From assembly GCA_963402885.1 (NCBI GenBank), contig OY727095.1:26107001-26171000 (forward strand): a stretch of 64,000 nucleotides of DNA, given 5' to 3'. The position numbers and the translations under genes are program-made. Shown in pieces: positions 1-12,768 of the stretch. This DNA is from Antedon bifida (lineage: Eukaryota > Echinodermata > Crinoidea > Comatulida > Antedonidae). The notes beneath the pieces are model-generated. The model searched no databases. It was given only the letters and a program-made list of their open reading frames with translations, and was not told where the DNA came from. Position 1 is the first letter of the stretch. Every line of letters begins with the position of its first letter.

Positions 1-35
1 ATTATTATTATTTTTTTATTATTTTTTTAATAGTT

Positions 36-330
36 TTTTTGTGGATTGTGACCTTTACCTTTTAAATTAATTTTAAAGAAAATAAATATACATTTTTGTT
101 GTGCCTATATATTTAGTATACAAATTTGGTTTTTTTTGGCCTATTTAATATATGTGCGTTGTGTTCTTATCAGCTGATCTTGATCATCTCCAGTGGTGCT
201 TAATTAACCATGCAGGGCCATATCATTTTAACTTTTTGAGTAATCCTGCTAACAAACAAACAGAAAGACAGACAAACATATGCAATCGACTACATAACCT
301 CCTTGGCGGAGGTAATCACCAAAAAAGCAA
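36..330 (+). repeat. Degraded SINE-like repeat ending in a CCTCC/GGAGG hairpin
   Basis: This stretch ends in ACCTCC-TTGGC-GGAGGT (297-313), a perfect 6-bp stem with a 5-nt loop, preceded by a CAGA/CAAA-rich run (255-285). A TGTGACCTTTACC-like phrase opens it near 46. The same hairpin, the same CAGACAGA run and the same TGACC phrase occur in that order in the better-preserved copy at 26905-27360, so I read this as a second, older copy that has lost its tRNA-like head. No coding potential is seen. The left limit is approximate, because the window begins close by. Confidence 0.5.
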
Positions 331-3279
331 AAAATTTCTAACAAATATCTCAGTCATTATGATTGGTTAGCCTACTTTTTTGACTTAATTTCAATTAATA
401 TTTTTTTTAAATTGTTATCATTCTTATTCATTTAGGTAGGTAACTGTATGTAGATAAATAGAAATTCTTTGTGAAATTGCCAATGTGCTAATTTCTAGTC
501 AGATAAAAATATGTTCTCTGATGATAACTTTAACAGTGTGCCTAATAGCTGTTTGACGTAAACACTTGACAATTAAATCACATTCCTATTGGCTTGACTA
601 CTCTGAAATAAGCAGACAACAACCAAATGTATTCTTCTGATAAAAACCCAATACAAAACATAGCATTCATGCATTAATTGTTACAATATTATCTTCTCTT
701 TCCCTGTCAGGTTTTATATGCACCTGTTATTGTTGGTTTAGTAAGAAATATCCTAAGTAGACATTTATAGGTTATGTCCTTAGCTGATACTTGATTTGAA
801 AATGCTACTACTGTCAGTGTCATTAAATTTTAATATATTGTTGATACAGCAAGTTTCAATAATATGATTAATTAAAGCATACATACCATACCCACCCCGG
901 GTAATTGGTACTCACAAAAAAACATAATTTCTGTTGGATTTTAAACTGCAACACAATTACGGTTTCAATTCAGTGTTGATTATAATATTAAATTAAATAA
1001 TATTAATACTGGTGTGGAGAGGTGTGTCAGGAATGACACACATGGTGGTTTTGTTACCATAGTGCTGGCTATAATGTTTAGACACTTAAAAATAGTCAAT
1101 GTCATTTACAAGAAACAACAATCAGTTCTACAGGATTCATTTGATTTTATGATTAAACTCAAGATGACTTTTGCTGTTTATGATGTCATCTTTTAAGGGA
1201 GTTTCCCTTCTTTAAATTAAGCCAAGTATTGCATTTGGTTTATTGTAAAGTGTACTATCAGGTTGCTTCAGTTTGTCAAATTACTTCCTGTTTTACTTAA
1301 TTAAAACAAATTCAAATGATGTGACCAAATGTGTTTGAATTCCACCTTTGTTAGAAATTGTGTGACCTTAATTTCTTCAAGCATTATAATGATAAACCTT
1401 TTTCAACCTTTGCTTCTAGTTTCACTAAATACTTTTAAATAATATAATATTTTTTAAATATATATATATGGGTATCTCACAACTTTTAATTTTGTTTCAC
1501 AATATTAAAAAATCATTTTTATACCTGCCACTAAACATTTGTTTTCATTCACATACCAATATTATTACACAATTAAAAAGAATCCATCCATCCAGGGGGG
1601 GATGGTCGGTTTGTGGTGTTGGGGGAAACGTTATTCAATGTTATCGTTAACAATAATCTACGTAAACATTGACATTTTAACGATTTACAGGAAAGTACCT
1701 TTTAAACTAACAACGATGACACAAAACAGCGATTTACAGGAATCTGCGGTAATCGACGAAACAAGTCGCGGTTGTTGACTGTCGTCATTGCACCGTGGTG
1801 CGGTCAAAGCTAGGCCTAACCAAAGACTATATAATGATGTTAGAAAGGAAGCGTGGTATTAGGTAGGGCTAAGTCTTCAGCCTAGTCCAAAATTCTATTA
1901 GGACCAGACTAGGCCTACTAAAAACGAAGAACCATCAGTATAGATATAGTAGAGTAGGCCTAGGCTACATCTCATACACTTCTGTGAGCCTACTAGACAG
2001 GGGAGTCCTATCTAGTAGCTTAGGCTGTATGCCTACATCATGAAAAGTTGATGTTGATTTTGGCCTAGAATTGGTGGGAGACATCTCTCAAATATTTTTT
2101 TGTTTCAATTGGTATCTTATTATGAGATCCGATAAAAGAATTTAATTTGTCATTTAATATGTTACAATGTCAAGGAAGGAGACAGGAGTTTCAACTCCAA
2201 CATTCAACGATAGAAATCAAATGTTCGTGCTATCATTAACATTTCAACTTGATTGTTTTCAAACTACTGTTGTTGAACTTTTAACGATCAACGACGATAG
2301 CATCGAATAACGTCGACTGAAAAACAGGCTTTACCTAAAATGCAGTTTGTGACCTTAACTTAGATCAAAAAATGTTGGGAATGTGTCTTTAATTCATTAA
2401 TACCTGCAAGAAATTTCTATTTAAAACAAAAGGAAATATCTTAATTCATTAATTTGTTTATTTAATGTATTGTAATATGGATACTTATAAATGTATATAA
2501 TATGTGTGTTTCATTTTATGAAGTTTAGGTTGACTTATCATTTTTGAGAAAAGCAATGTTTTGTAGACAATCAGCTGTGTTCAGTATATATTTAGAAGGA
2601 TGGACAGAAAGATAAAAAACTAACAAATAAATAGCTCACATATGAAAGTATAAAAATAATACTACATGTATGACCTAAATTTTTTAACTTATTTTTTAAA
2701 ACTTACTGCATTTGTGTAGTATTGTTTTTGTTTCAATTGTGATATTTTGGCATACTGGTTGTACTTTTTTCATTTCAGTGCCTTTTTCAATTTTCTGAGA
2801 TGAGAAACCAGTTTTAGTTTGAGTAGTAAATAGGCTGCACTGCTATAAGTCACCAGGATAATAAATATATTGATAATAAAACAATGATATTTATAAAAAT
2901 AATGATTCCTTTCACACAGAACAGGCTTCCAGTGCATTAATATTAACTAGATTAATGGTACTCATCAATCGGTGGTGATCAAGGAACTTCTCTGATGCAA
3001 CGTTAAATTTGTTTATGTGTATTAAAAGTACCAATGTCTACAAATTCCCACCACAATTTCAATCCTGTTACTTAATGTTTGTACTCTTTTAGTTATGTTA
3101 TTGACTTGAAAGTGTTTGTTACAATTTACAGTCTGATCTTCTGATTGTTTCATCACTCATATAAATACCTATTGACAGATACTTCTATAACATAAACCTC
3201 AGAATGAATTATTTTGTGTCACTAATTTTGTGTCTACATTTTGTAGAATTAATTGAAAGAAAGTTAAAATGTGTTGTTT
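331..3279. other. Gene-free AT-rich stretch
   Basis: No protein-like open frame, RNA gene or bounded repeat is seen. The only compositional change is a CpG-richer patch at about 1690-1815 followed by CCTAGGCCTA-rich sequence (about 1810-2060). A short frame starting with ATG at 1716 lies in the CpG patch but matches nothing I recognise. The patch could be an unmethylated promoter or first exon, but nothing downstream supports that. Confidence 0.5.
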
Positions 3280-4971
3280 AATTCGTCACTCGTCACACGA
3301 ACCGGCGAATCCACAAAATGTCCATTTCGAGAAAATCGCGATTGTAGAAAAGGCTCTTTTTGCACGGTCATTTCTCGCAAGAAAAAAAGCGAATGTCCAT
3401 TATTTTTGTGGTAATTAAGTAAAAAAATATCAAATGAATAATCCATAAAAAAAAATATACTCATTAATTAAAGAGTAATCACTTAGTTAATACATTCGTC
3501 ACTTTGTGATACCACGTATCGCAATGACTATGAAATATGCGGTATTCACCGTGATTGCGTGGCAGTCCCACGTAAACAACTTAGATAGGGCCCTAACGAT
3601 AATAATATAAAGTAAACAAATTATTCTGTAATTGCAAAAGAACAATCACAAAACAGTTGCACAATATAATTTATAGTAGCCTAACTGATGCACAAACATC
3701 ATTTTAGCTATTGTAAATAATGCAAAAACGTAAACATGGTTCATTTAATTAAATTTAATTATTAATTTATACATTATTTGATCTCTACATAAGGCAAGGC
3801 AATGTTAGATAGTTAGAATAAACGTTTTAAATTCAATATTCACTTAGTAGGCCCTACAGGAACAGTTAAAAAATAATTTAGACAATCAATTGTACAATAC
3901 GGCTTTTTCAGCATATTAGGCCTACAATCATTTAGCCATTCATGGCCAATATAGTATTTATTAATAACATTAAATGTGTTATCTGCCTTTTCTAATATCC
4001 GTATTATAAAAGGCTAATTTAAATTATTTACTAATTTAATGTGATACCGTAGCAATGTGGTCTTATTGTAGGGCATAGCACAGGATAATGTGCAGACTAC
4101 CCTATATAGTATACGATAGTATTTAGTATAGCCATGCCCCCAAAGATATTTGGTGACGCACTGATTATAATAATTATACTGTAACTATCTAATTTAAAAA
4201 GCTAAAACAAAAAATATAAATATTTAATAAAAATGTTTAATAAAAATGTGTATACAGAAATGAAAGTTATTATCCTTAGTAGCTATTATCCATTAACAAT
4301 AGAGGTGAAATTTGATGTTTCTTTTTAATAATCAGGTTATTTATTCTCTAAAAAATTAAATATTTCAAAATACTTATGACTATAACATTGATGTAGGCCT
4401 AATCGTTACCGTACCGTTTCGTGTATGTCAGTGCCATAATTTAATTTAATGTTTTTGCTAGTGCTCGAGTGAACGTACGAAAGAACAAACATCGAAACGT
4501 TGCATTGAATTTATATAATTAGTTTAGTAAATAATTTATCAATAACCACAAAAATCAATTTTTACTGGGTAAAATCAGTTTTTACTGGGTAAAATACTGT
4601 TCAATATTCTATAGTCTATGCTGAAAATTTGCCATAAAATAATGGAATGTTCCAGATATGCAATAAACCAATCAGATCACAAGCAATTAGTGACGAATTG
4701 CATATTCGCCGTTTATTGAGGTGCGCAAACAGTGTGCGCGATGCGCGTTTTACTCACACAAAGTGACGAATCGATATTCGACGATTCGTGGGACGAATGA
4801 TTATATCACAATATATTCGCCAAATTATAATTAAAATAATTAATTAATGAAATAAGATACGCAGTTGATATTTGCATCAATTGTTCTTTAGAATAAATAC
4901 TTTCGAAATATACAAAAACAGATTTTGCGGCAAAATGACGATTCGCCGGTTCGTGTGACGAGTGACGAATT
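3280..4971. mobile_element. Non-autonomous DNA transposon with 32-bp perfect terminal inverted repeats
   Basis: The first 32 bases (3280-3311, starting AATTCGTCACTCGTCACACG) are the exact reverse complement of the last 32 (4940-4971). A second inverted pair lies inside the ends: ATTCGTCACTTTGTG at about 3495-3509 and its complement at about 4756-4770. The 1.69-kb interior is AT-rich with no open frame longer than about 66 codons, so it encodes no transposase and would depend on one supplied in trans. I could not fix a target-site duplication because the flanks are ambiguous by a few bases, so the superfamily is open. A hAT-like or similar cut-and-paste family is possible. Confidence 0.8.
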
Positions 4972-5910
4972 GTAGTTATTCAGTAGATTTGATTAAGAGC
5001 TTGAGTTAACGTTCTTGCCTAACAATTCAGTAATTGTAGTTTTGTCTATGTTCCTGAAAACAAAAAATGTATTTAATAATATTTATTTTCCTATTCCAAT
5101 TTAAAAAAAAAAAAAAAAAATATGTCTCTAGTGAGTGTTAGAATTGTATTTATTTAATCTTCATTAAGTATTTAAACCAGTAACCTGCCATCATCTCAGG
5201 GGCGGTTGCAAAACTATTTTAAGGGGGCTGCCCTAGAGTCCAGAGCCGTAAATAGCAAATAGACCCATATGATGGATTTTTTTTTGTTTTATATAACATC
5301 TAAATAGATTCCTGTTATTTTAATCAAATAAAAGGTAGGCCTAGCCAAGACCTAAATTTGATTCACATTGATTAAAACAGTAATATTTGGTTTTTAATAA
5401 TTATATTAAATATTATTATTTATATGGATTTTATAAACGCACCTACTGTAGTGTTAATTATGTCAACAAACGACCAAAAAATCCTAGGCCTAGCAAGGCT
5501 GAAACGCCTAGGCCTAGCATAATACTAACAGGCCTAGGCCCACTAACTCATATATAGGCTAATTATGATTCCACGTCTCGTAGGGATGTCCCCATTAATC
5601 AAAATCCTAAAAATGATCTAAAGCTAATTTAAATGCCTTTTTGAATGAAATTAGTACATATATATCTCCAAATCATACACAAAAATCTGCTGCTGCATAT
5701 TTCGGTGGTGTTTACAAACAAAACAGAGGCAAGACAACATGTGGCGCTGTTGTATTTCACAGTAATTTGTACAGTAGATTTTTTTTTTCGTACACAAAAA
5801 TGTTTAAAAAGTACAATTAAACGATCGTTTAATACTACATACTATTGCACGCCATGTGACCCACAATCGTCCAATCAAATGACAGGAATTTATTTAGGCA
5901 TTATGTAATA

Positions 5911-5966
<56 letters not shown>
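5911..5966. repeat. (AAT)n microsatellite
   Basis: About 18 uninterrupted AAT units. Such runs often mark the 3' tail of LINEs, but no LINE body is recognisable on either side. Confidence 0.9.
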
Positions 5967-5968
<2 letters not shown>

Positions 5969-7324
5969 TTTTTATTTTAAAACAGAGGCTCGTTCACAAC
6001 AAATTGTGTTCTTCCACGAGACAAAAGAAATAAGAATAGTAAAAACAACTATCACAACTGTCAAAATAATGAACATTGAAAGGGGATTATTAGATTTAAA
6101 GTTAGTAGTATAAATGAACACAGAAATTACTTTGTTGAAATGATTATATACAGTACATTGTAAACTGACTGCTGTAGTTTTTTGAGCGACGACCTGCTGC
6201 TTGGAGAATAATTAATACAACCTTTGTCTTGTCAAGCAACTAATGCCTATCAGTGCATTTGAAGACTTTCAAACACAGCAAACGTTTCTACACTCTTATT
6301 TGTTGAGGAGTGAAAAAATATATGCATTTCAAACTACAAGACAATTATTTAATTTAGTATTAAAGAAGAAAATTTGCGACCAAACGTTAGAGTAATATTG
6401 TTGTGTGAGCACTTGACGTGCGGTGGACTGGCCTGACTTAGTTTAATTAAGGCATCATGCTATATGCTTCAGTGGGTAAACATAGGCTGTGTATCTTTGC
6501 GTTCTCTCTGATCAGATATTAGTAAGAGTGGATGTGGTTAGACTGCTTCACATTTTAAGCATTGCAATATGTTTGGTTTTCAACGCTTTGAGCCTCCAGT
6601 TCGTGCTCCAGCTCGAAGTTCCACGTAAGCTTTCAGTAATTTTACTTATTATTCCATATAAACAAATTTCACCTGTAATATATGAGGAACTTTTATTCAT
6701 TTGTCAATTATTGTTAGGAGGAATAGAGGAGGATTTGTAACAAAAAACTGTATTGATAAGTTAATGGAATTGTATTGATATGTTGATGGTAATGTTGTTT
6801 ACAATGCAGTACTGTATAGCAGTATGGTCATATACAGTAGTGTTTAATATCACTCATGATGAAGGTATTAATTTGTTTGAAAACATTAAAATTAATATTT
6901 TTAGTCATTTGATAATACATATTTTATTGTTAAATATAAATGATATATTATTATAATATTATAATTAGAAGTATTGAATAATTGAAAAATTGAATATTGA
7001 GAAAAGTAAATTAATTTACACAATAAATAATAAAAGAATATTATTCAAAGAATTGCTTAGGTGAGGTATATAAAACCATTGACATTAATTATCAACTTGG
7101 AAATATGTCACTTTAAGTGTTTTCACACAAGAATGACTACTTTATCATGCACCCTGTAGCTAATGGAGTGTATAAAATCTTTGAATGTGTCCTTAAAGAC
7201 AATTAAGTTTCGATCTGTCGATCAATACCGAAATTAAATTACCTACTATAAGTTAATTATCAGATTACTCAGAAAATCCCAAAATGGATTTATATATTAC
7301 ATTATTATTTGAATGTAAATTAAG

Positions 7325-7565
7325 CCATATATATTTGATCACATACTAAGCCATTATCTTATAAATATTTGATCATATCATACTAAGCAAGTATCATATA
7401 TAGATACTCATCATACTACGTATAGATATTTGATCACATTATAAGCCAGTTATAGATATCATACAGATCACATCACTACACTAGTATCATATAGATATAC
7501 AGTATATCAACTATTATTTGATTACATAGGTCATGATCACATCATAATTAAGCAAGTATACAGGC
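7325..7565. repeat. Degenerate tandem repeat, GATCACATxxTAAGCAAGTATxxTATAGATAT type
   Basis: Variants of a roughly 35-40 bp unit containing GATCACAT, AAGCAAGTAT and ATAGATAT recur about six times with many differences. One more unit-like phrase is seen at about 8070-8105, beyond the poly-G run. It looks like an old, decayed minisatellite. Confidence 0.5.
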
Positions 7566-7933
7566 CCATAATCAGGGCAACATATTTACAGCAAACCCCC
7601 ACTACCCCTTACTTCTATCAAAACAGAATCTGTCTCTGACATAGTTAAGGTTCATATAATTCCGTATGCCGTACAGTATTGCTTTCACTTTAGTAATCGT
7701 TATTTGGTTGACAGTCCGACGCACCCGGTGCATAGTCGCTAGGCGATATACCTTGTTTGCGCATTGACGAACTACTGTAATATTTGCACATGTTTATCAA
7801 GTGAGAAACAGAAACATTGCTTAGATTAAACATGAAAACAACGTCGATAATAACTGATTAACAAAACAGTTAACAATATAAGTTCAATTTAATTGATCAT
7901 TGGCATTTATTACTATATCACACTGGCCTCGGT

Positions 7934-7957
7934 GGGGGGGGGGGGGGGGGGGGGGGG
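7934..7957 (+). repeat. Poly-G run of 24
   Basis: Twenty-four consecutive G residues follow GGT. Such a run can form G-quadruplex structures and is prone to length error, so the exact length is uncertain. Confidence 0.9.
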
Positions 7958-8404
7958 ACTTTATCTGTAGGTGTCCAAAATGAATGCACAAAATGTTTGG
8001 TTGGTAATGGCAGCTGTGGCTCAAATACTCAGTGTCTGAATCCCCTCCCTTGTTAGATCCTGATATAGATATTGTGATCACATTAAGCAAGTATTTTATA
8101 GATATATCACATCTGCCAATTACTGAAATATTGTCTATTTAAATACTTTCCTACCATTTTATTAAATTAAATATTCTTTTATTTCAAGGCTATAAATAAA
8201 TAATATCAATAATACATTAAAATTGTTCATTCATGATACTGTCATTAAGATACAGTAGTAGCATCAGAAATACCTTTGAACACAATCAGTTTTTAGGTTT
8301 TTGTTTTCAATCTGATTTTTAGAAAATATATTATTGTTATATAATGCGTTGCTTATGTTACTAAAAGGGTGAATATGACACTATGATAATTTGTAAAATG
8401 AATA

Positions 8405-8677
8405 TTAAAGATGTATTGTCCCCCAAAAACATGAAAAATGAAGATTAATAAATCAGACTTTAAATATGCCATTTTGCAGTTTTAATAAAGTAATCACTTC
8501 TGTTAATAAAAAAATTATTTCACTTATAAAAAGACAAAAGAAACGATTAATTTTAACCAAAACAAGTCAGAAAAGTATTTTTTTGCTTTAAATTACATTT
8601 TTTCAGGTAAAATCTTTTTTGGTCAAAGTGAATAACTATTAGGTGACATTACAATGGCATACTCAACATATCTTTAA
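8405..8677. mobile_element. MITE copy 1 (TTAAAGATGTATTGTCCC family), inverted relative to copy 2
   Basis: It opens with the family terminus TTAAAGATGTATTGTCCCCC. Its interior is the reverse complement of the interior of the complete copy at 11703-12011: AAATTACATTTTTTCAGGTAAAAT and the following GTCAAAGTGAATAACTATTA phrase appear on the opposite strand there. The right terminus is damaged, with only ACATATCTTTAA left of the expected end. No open frame is present. Confidence 0.7.
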
Positions 8678-10184
8678 TATTTTCAGACATCAACTTGATT
8701 GCTGCTTGTATTGGTTTTAGCGCTGTCTATTAAATAATAGATAATACATACAACCTATAACCCTGTATTTTTAGGTGATTTTATAAAGAAAAAAAACTAC
8801 TGAAAAGAAAAAAAAAAGATAACATCTATCTGTACATAAAATATTTGAGTGAAATCAGGTAATAGAAATGTTTATTTTGTTGTTGTATTCTATGTTATTG
8901 TAATTGATATCGTGCTGGTCAAATAAAGAAACAAATTAAGATTTGTGAACATTTTTGTAGACAATATAATATCATAACAAATGTGTTTTAAAGTTAACAG
9001 TTAATTTAAAATTGCTACAGTGATCAATATTTTTTTAATCAATACACTTCTGCAGATAATTTTCCTTTACAATGAAAAATGTTCTTTAATGTATTGTTAA
9101 AAATGTGCAATTCAAATATTCCCATTAGTTGTTTTTATATGGAATTTATTTTCAACAATATTTCAGCCGAAGCTGATTAGGGTGGCCTCACAAAAATACA
9201 ACATGACAAGACAAACATGTAACAATAACAATTAAATTAAAATTAATAGAATTTATAAAGATAAACAAAATAAAACAAATTAGAATAAAAAATTAAATAA
9301 AATTGCCTATCTCAGAAGAAAAGATAGGAAAAAGGAAGCAACTAAACAAGAAGATGGTTCTTGAGTAAAAATTTGAAGGAAGAGTTAGGATAATTAAAAA
9401 AAGTTGGAGCATTGAAGCTAAAAGACTGTTTGAAAAGTAAGGTGTGGGGATAAAGAGATCACCGTTAGTTATTTACCGTCATTAGATTTGATCTAATTAC
9501 ACCTTGTTGGTAATAATTGTATTGTTTAGATAGCTAGCATTGTTTTTGATATGTAAAAAAGTTGTGTATTACCTCTGTTAGTTTAAAATCTGATGGAAAG
9601 TTTTCTGGACATGTTCACCTTGTCTTATGGAATACTTCATAGTGTTAATGATTCAAATCTATTATGCTACCTGTTAAATTGTTAATAAAGTTCAGAGATA
9701 TTCTATTTCCTTCTTAGAAACCACCATAGTCATCATAATTCAGATTAGCCTTGCAGATATTTATCAAATATCAGTTGAATCTCATGCAGTACTGTCAGTT
9801 TTTGCTTTTCAAATGAACTATACTTGATAGTATACTATAATTAAGGCTTTCTATTTCATACTCTCTTGGCAATATAAAATTGAATTGTGAATAGATATAA
9901 AAAATCAATATATAAAATTGATTAAAATATAAAAACTATTATATACAGTAAACAAATTATATTGTGATAACAAAACAGCTTAAAAACAACTTTAAAACAA
10001 TTTTCAAATTTCATTAATGTGGTGGTTGCCATTTCGAAAGTTTCACTTGTTTCTAGTCGGTTACCAAATTGTTTTTCATCTAATTGGGTAGTAATTGTGG
10101 GTTTATCCATAAAATCTGTGCAAAAATATGGGTGATTGAAATTGTTCTTATCTGGTTTAAGTGTATTACAACATGCATTGCATA
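8678..10184. other. Gene-free stretch with a LINE 3' tail fragment
   Basis: AT-rich with no convincing frame. Apart from the LINE-tail-like fragment near 9148-9205 nothing can be assigned. Confidence 0.45.
9148..9205 (-). repeat. Fragment of a LINE 3' end, reverse orientation
   Basis: Read on the minus strand this gives a GGCCACCCT phrase, then AATCAGCTTCGGCTG, then ATATTGTTGAAAATAAA. The LINE 3' end at 52605-52908 shows the same order: a CCACCCT phrase, then ATATTGTTGAAATAAA. The match is short and I infer a CR1/L2-group tail. No coding part is attached. Confidence 0.4.
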
Positions 10185-10395
10185 CAGATCCACTGGGTGT
10201 CTAGAAAACTCAGATCTAGAAAACTCAGATCTCAGATATATCTGAGTTTTCTAGATCTAGACTTATTTGATGATCTGGGTTTTCTAGTTCATTCTGGAAA
10301 ACTCAGATATCTGACTTTTCTAGATCTAGAAAACTCAGATATATCTGAGATCTGACTTTTCTAGATCTGAGTTTTCTAGACACCCAGTGGATCTG
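10185..10395. mobile_element. 211-bp foldback element of alternating TCTAGAAAACTCAGAT motifs
   Basis: The first and last 35 bases are perfect inverted repeats (left end CAGATCCACTGGGTGTCTAG). The whole interior consists of the motif TCTAGAAAACTCAGAT and its complement in alternating orientations, so almost the entire element can fold on itself. It has no coding capacity. The CACTGGGTG start resembles the CACTA-type ends of some EnSpm elements, but no target duplication is evident and the assignment is open. Confidence 0.75.
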
Positions 10396-11702
10396 TTTAA
10401 ATACATCTTAGACTCATTTTCAATCCATAAATTTACCATTAAAATACAATACTTTCATTAGCCAATTAATATAACATCTGCCATATTCTGTATCAATTTT
10501 CCTCCAAATACAAAATAGTAGTTATATAAAAAAAATGTAATGGAAACTTACGTGCACATTAAACTTTCGCAAAATTCGCAAGTGATTGCAATTCCAGGCG
10601 CGCATTTAAGCGGAGGATAAAATTTAACAGCCATGTCTTTTTAAAATAAAATAATGACTATTATTATTTTTCTGCAAACCGATGGATCGTTTTTATCATT
10701 TATGAAATATTTAGGCTATAATCTATAATGCTGGATCCTCCTTTGAATTCTTGAAAGTTTCATGCCGCGAATCATTTTCAGAAAGTACTGTATTGGGTAC
10801 ACAAAATACAATGTACAGTACTACAAGCACTTTCTAGTAAACATGATAAAGTGAATTTCTCCCACTAGCATTATAAAATCTACACCAAGTCACATTTATA
10901 TTCTTTTTTAAGCAAAAGGCACTGCTCAAACTGTCATTTATATATTTATACATTAGTATAATAGGTCTGTTGAGAAATTCATAACATAAAATTGATGTCC
11001 CAGATTATTGTTGATAAGGCAAAAATTAACCTGATAACCACTTTCTTATTCACCAAAAAACTTGCATGTTGGGTCAAAAGTATTAAACCAAGATACTTAA
11101 TGTCAGTATATTAATAGAGATTGTTTCATATTCCCAGATGATTTAGTGCCATGCAAGTTGTAAACACATTAGACACATTAAATATTGATTCAGAATATTA
11201 AATTGGATAAATTGTTTGACAATGACACATTTATGAATTTTAATTTTAAACATTTTATTCCCATTTGTGATTTACCATTATTTCTACCTGCAAATTTTAT
11301 AAAATTTATTACATACACTTTAACATTAAGTGAATAAATAATTACTGTGTATGATAAAATCAGTATGAAATTTAGGAGAGTAATAGATTCATATTAAACT
11401 GACATCAGATTATTCTAATTTTACTGTATATTGATAGATTTTATAATATAGTTATTTCTTGGATCTGTCAATTTCAGTAAAATGTAATTTATGATTTCAT
11501 CTTTATTTTGTGATAATGTGAATCATTAAACAAGCTATTTATTTGATGAATCATCTTCACACATCATGTCTCGCCTACAAGTGTTTGCATAGAAGTCAAA
11601 TTGATATTGTATATTTATAATTGCAGTTAAGTTTCTACCAGCCTGTGGTATGGAGACTTAAAATAAATTTGTAAAAATGAATACATTTCTATACAATAAG
11701 TA
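10396..11702. other. Gene-free AT-rich stretch
   Basis: No gene, bounded repeat or RNA gene could be recognised here. Confidence 0.5.
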
Positions 11703-12011
11703 TTTAAAGATGTATTGTCCCCCTGAAAAAATTTTTTTTGTTGAATATGCCATTTTAATGTCACATAATAATTATCCACTTTGACCAAAAATTGGATCGA
11801 AAAAAAATGTATTTACCTGAAAAAACTGTCATTTAAAGCAAAAAATTGTCAAATTGGCTGCCAGACAATGGTTTTTGGTGAAATTTAACCATTTATTTTG
11901 TCATTTTATAAGTGAAAACATTATTTTTTTCCATTTTTTTTTCTACGGAAGTGATTAACTTTATTAAAACTACTTGTTTTTCATGTTTTTGAGGGACAAT
12001 ACATCTTTAAA
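11703..12011. mobile_element. MITE copy 2, complete, 19-bp perfect terminal inverted repeats
   Basis: The left end TTTAAAGATGTATTGTCCC (11703-11721) is the exact reverse complement of the right end (11993-12011). The 309-bp element has no open frame and is the best reference copy for the fragments at 8405-8677, 24711-24823 and 25768-25970. Mobilisation would need a transposase in trans, and none is seen in the window. The target duplication cannot be separated from the TTTAAA ends. Confidence 0.85.
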
Positions 12012-12768
12012 ATATTTATAAAATAAAAACATTTTAGTAGTATGGTTCCAGATAGGACCAACTTGCGGTTAATGACCACCAGAGTATGTCATGTTACTAA
12101 TGTGCATACAGGGATATTAGGACGTGTTTTCTCGCTACCCACCTCGACAAAGTTTTCTTTTTTTTACTATTGATATGTGTTGGACGAACACACTTCCTTT
12201 TTTGGTCTTAGTGTGTGATATACTTTAACCTACAGGCAACATCAACTGCACCATCAAGCCTTATTGTATGGAAAAACCATAGGATCTATTACATATTGTA
12301 CTTATTTTGTATCAAGTTGTAAATTGTTTTATCTAATAAATTATGCCTACATGTACTGTAAAAGTTCGCACTGCACATTGGCTTGCAGGCCAAGTTGTAA
12401 CATTGTATCATTGGTTGAAGATGCTAGTTATAGGTATACATACAAACAAATCATCAGGGAAGAGTTAGACCACCAATATTAAATTCATGTTCCAAACGCA
12501 ATTCACAATTTTTTTCAAGAAATACATTTTCAAAATATTTTTTTTATTTTGCAATCTGTAAATTATGAAGGGTGCCCTCTATAGAGCATGAATAATTTCA
12601 ATTATGACATTTTAATATTGTAGATGAACTTTTTAGCCATTACCCTTTTACAGTTTACTACTCGCTAGTTTAACCTACGATATTTTTTGTATAATGAAAG
12701 CATTTAAAAAATAAAATAAAATAATGCTAATCAAAGGTAAATTAATTACATGTGTTCATGACACAATA
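12012..12768. other. Gene-free stretch
   Basis: No supported feature. A 72-codon frame at 12264-12482 has no recognisable similarity and is treated as chance. Confidence 0.45.

Larger units (their letters stand above)
4972..8404. other. Gene-free stretch with simple repeats
   Basis: No host gene is seen. The stretch holds CCTAGGCCTA-rich patches (about 5335-5560), an AAT microsatellite, a degenerate GATCACAT-type tandem region and a poly-G run, each listed separately. A CAGGGGCGG sequence near 5199 resembles the terminus of some hAT elements, but no partner end was found. A hydrophobic 83-codon frame at 6489-6740 matches nothing I know. Confidence 0.45.
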
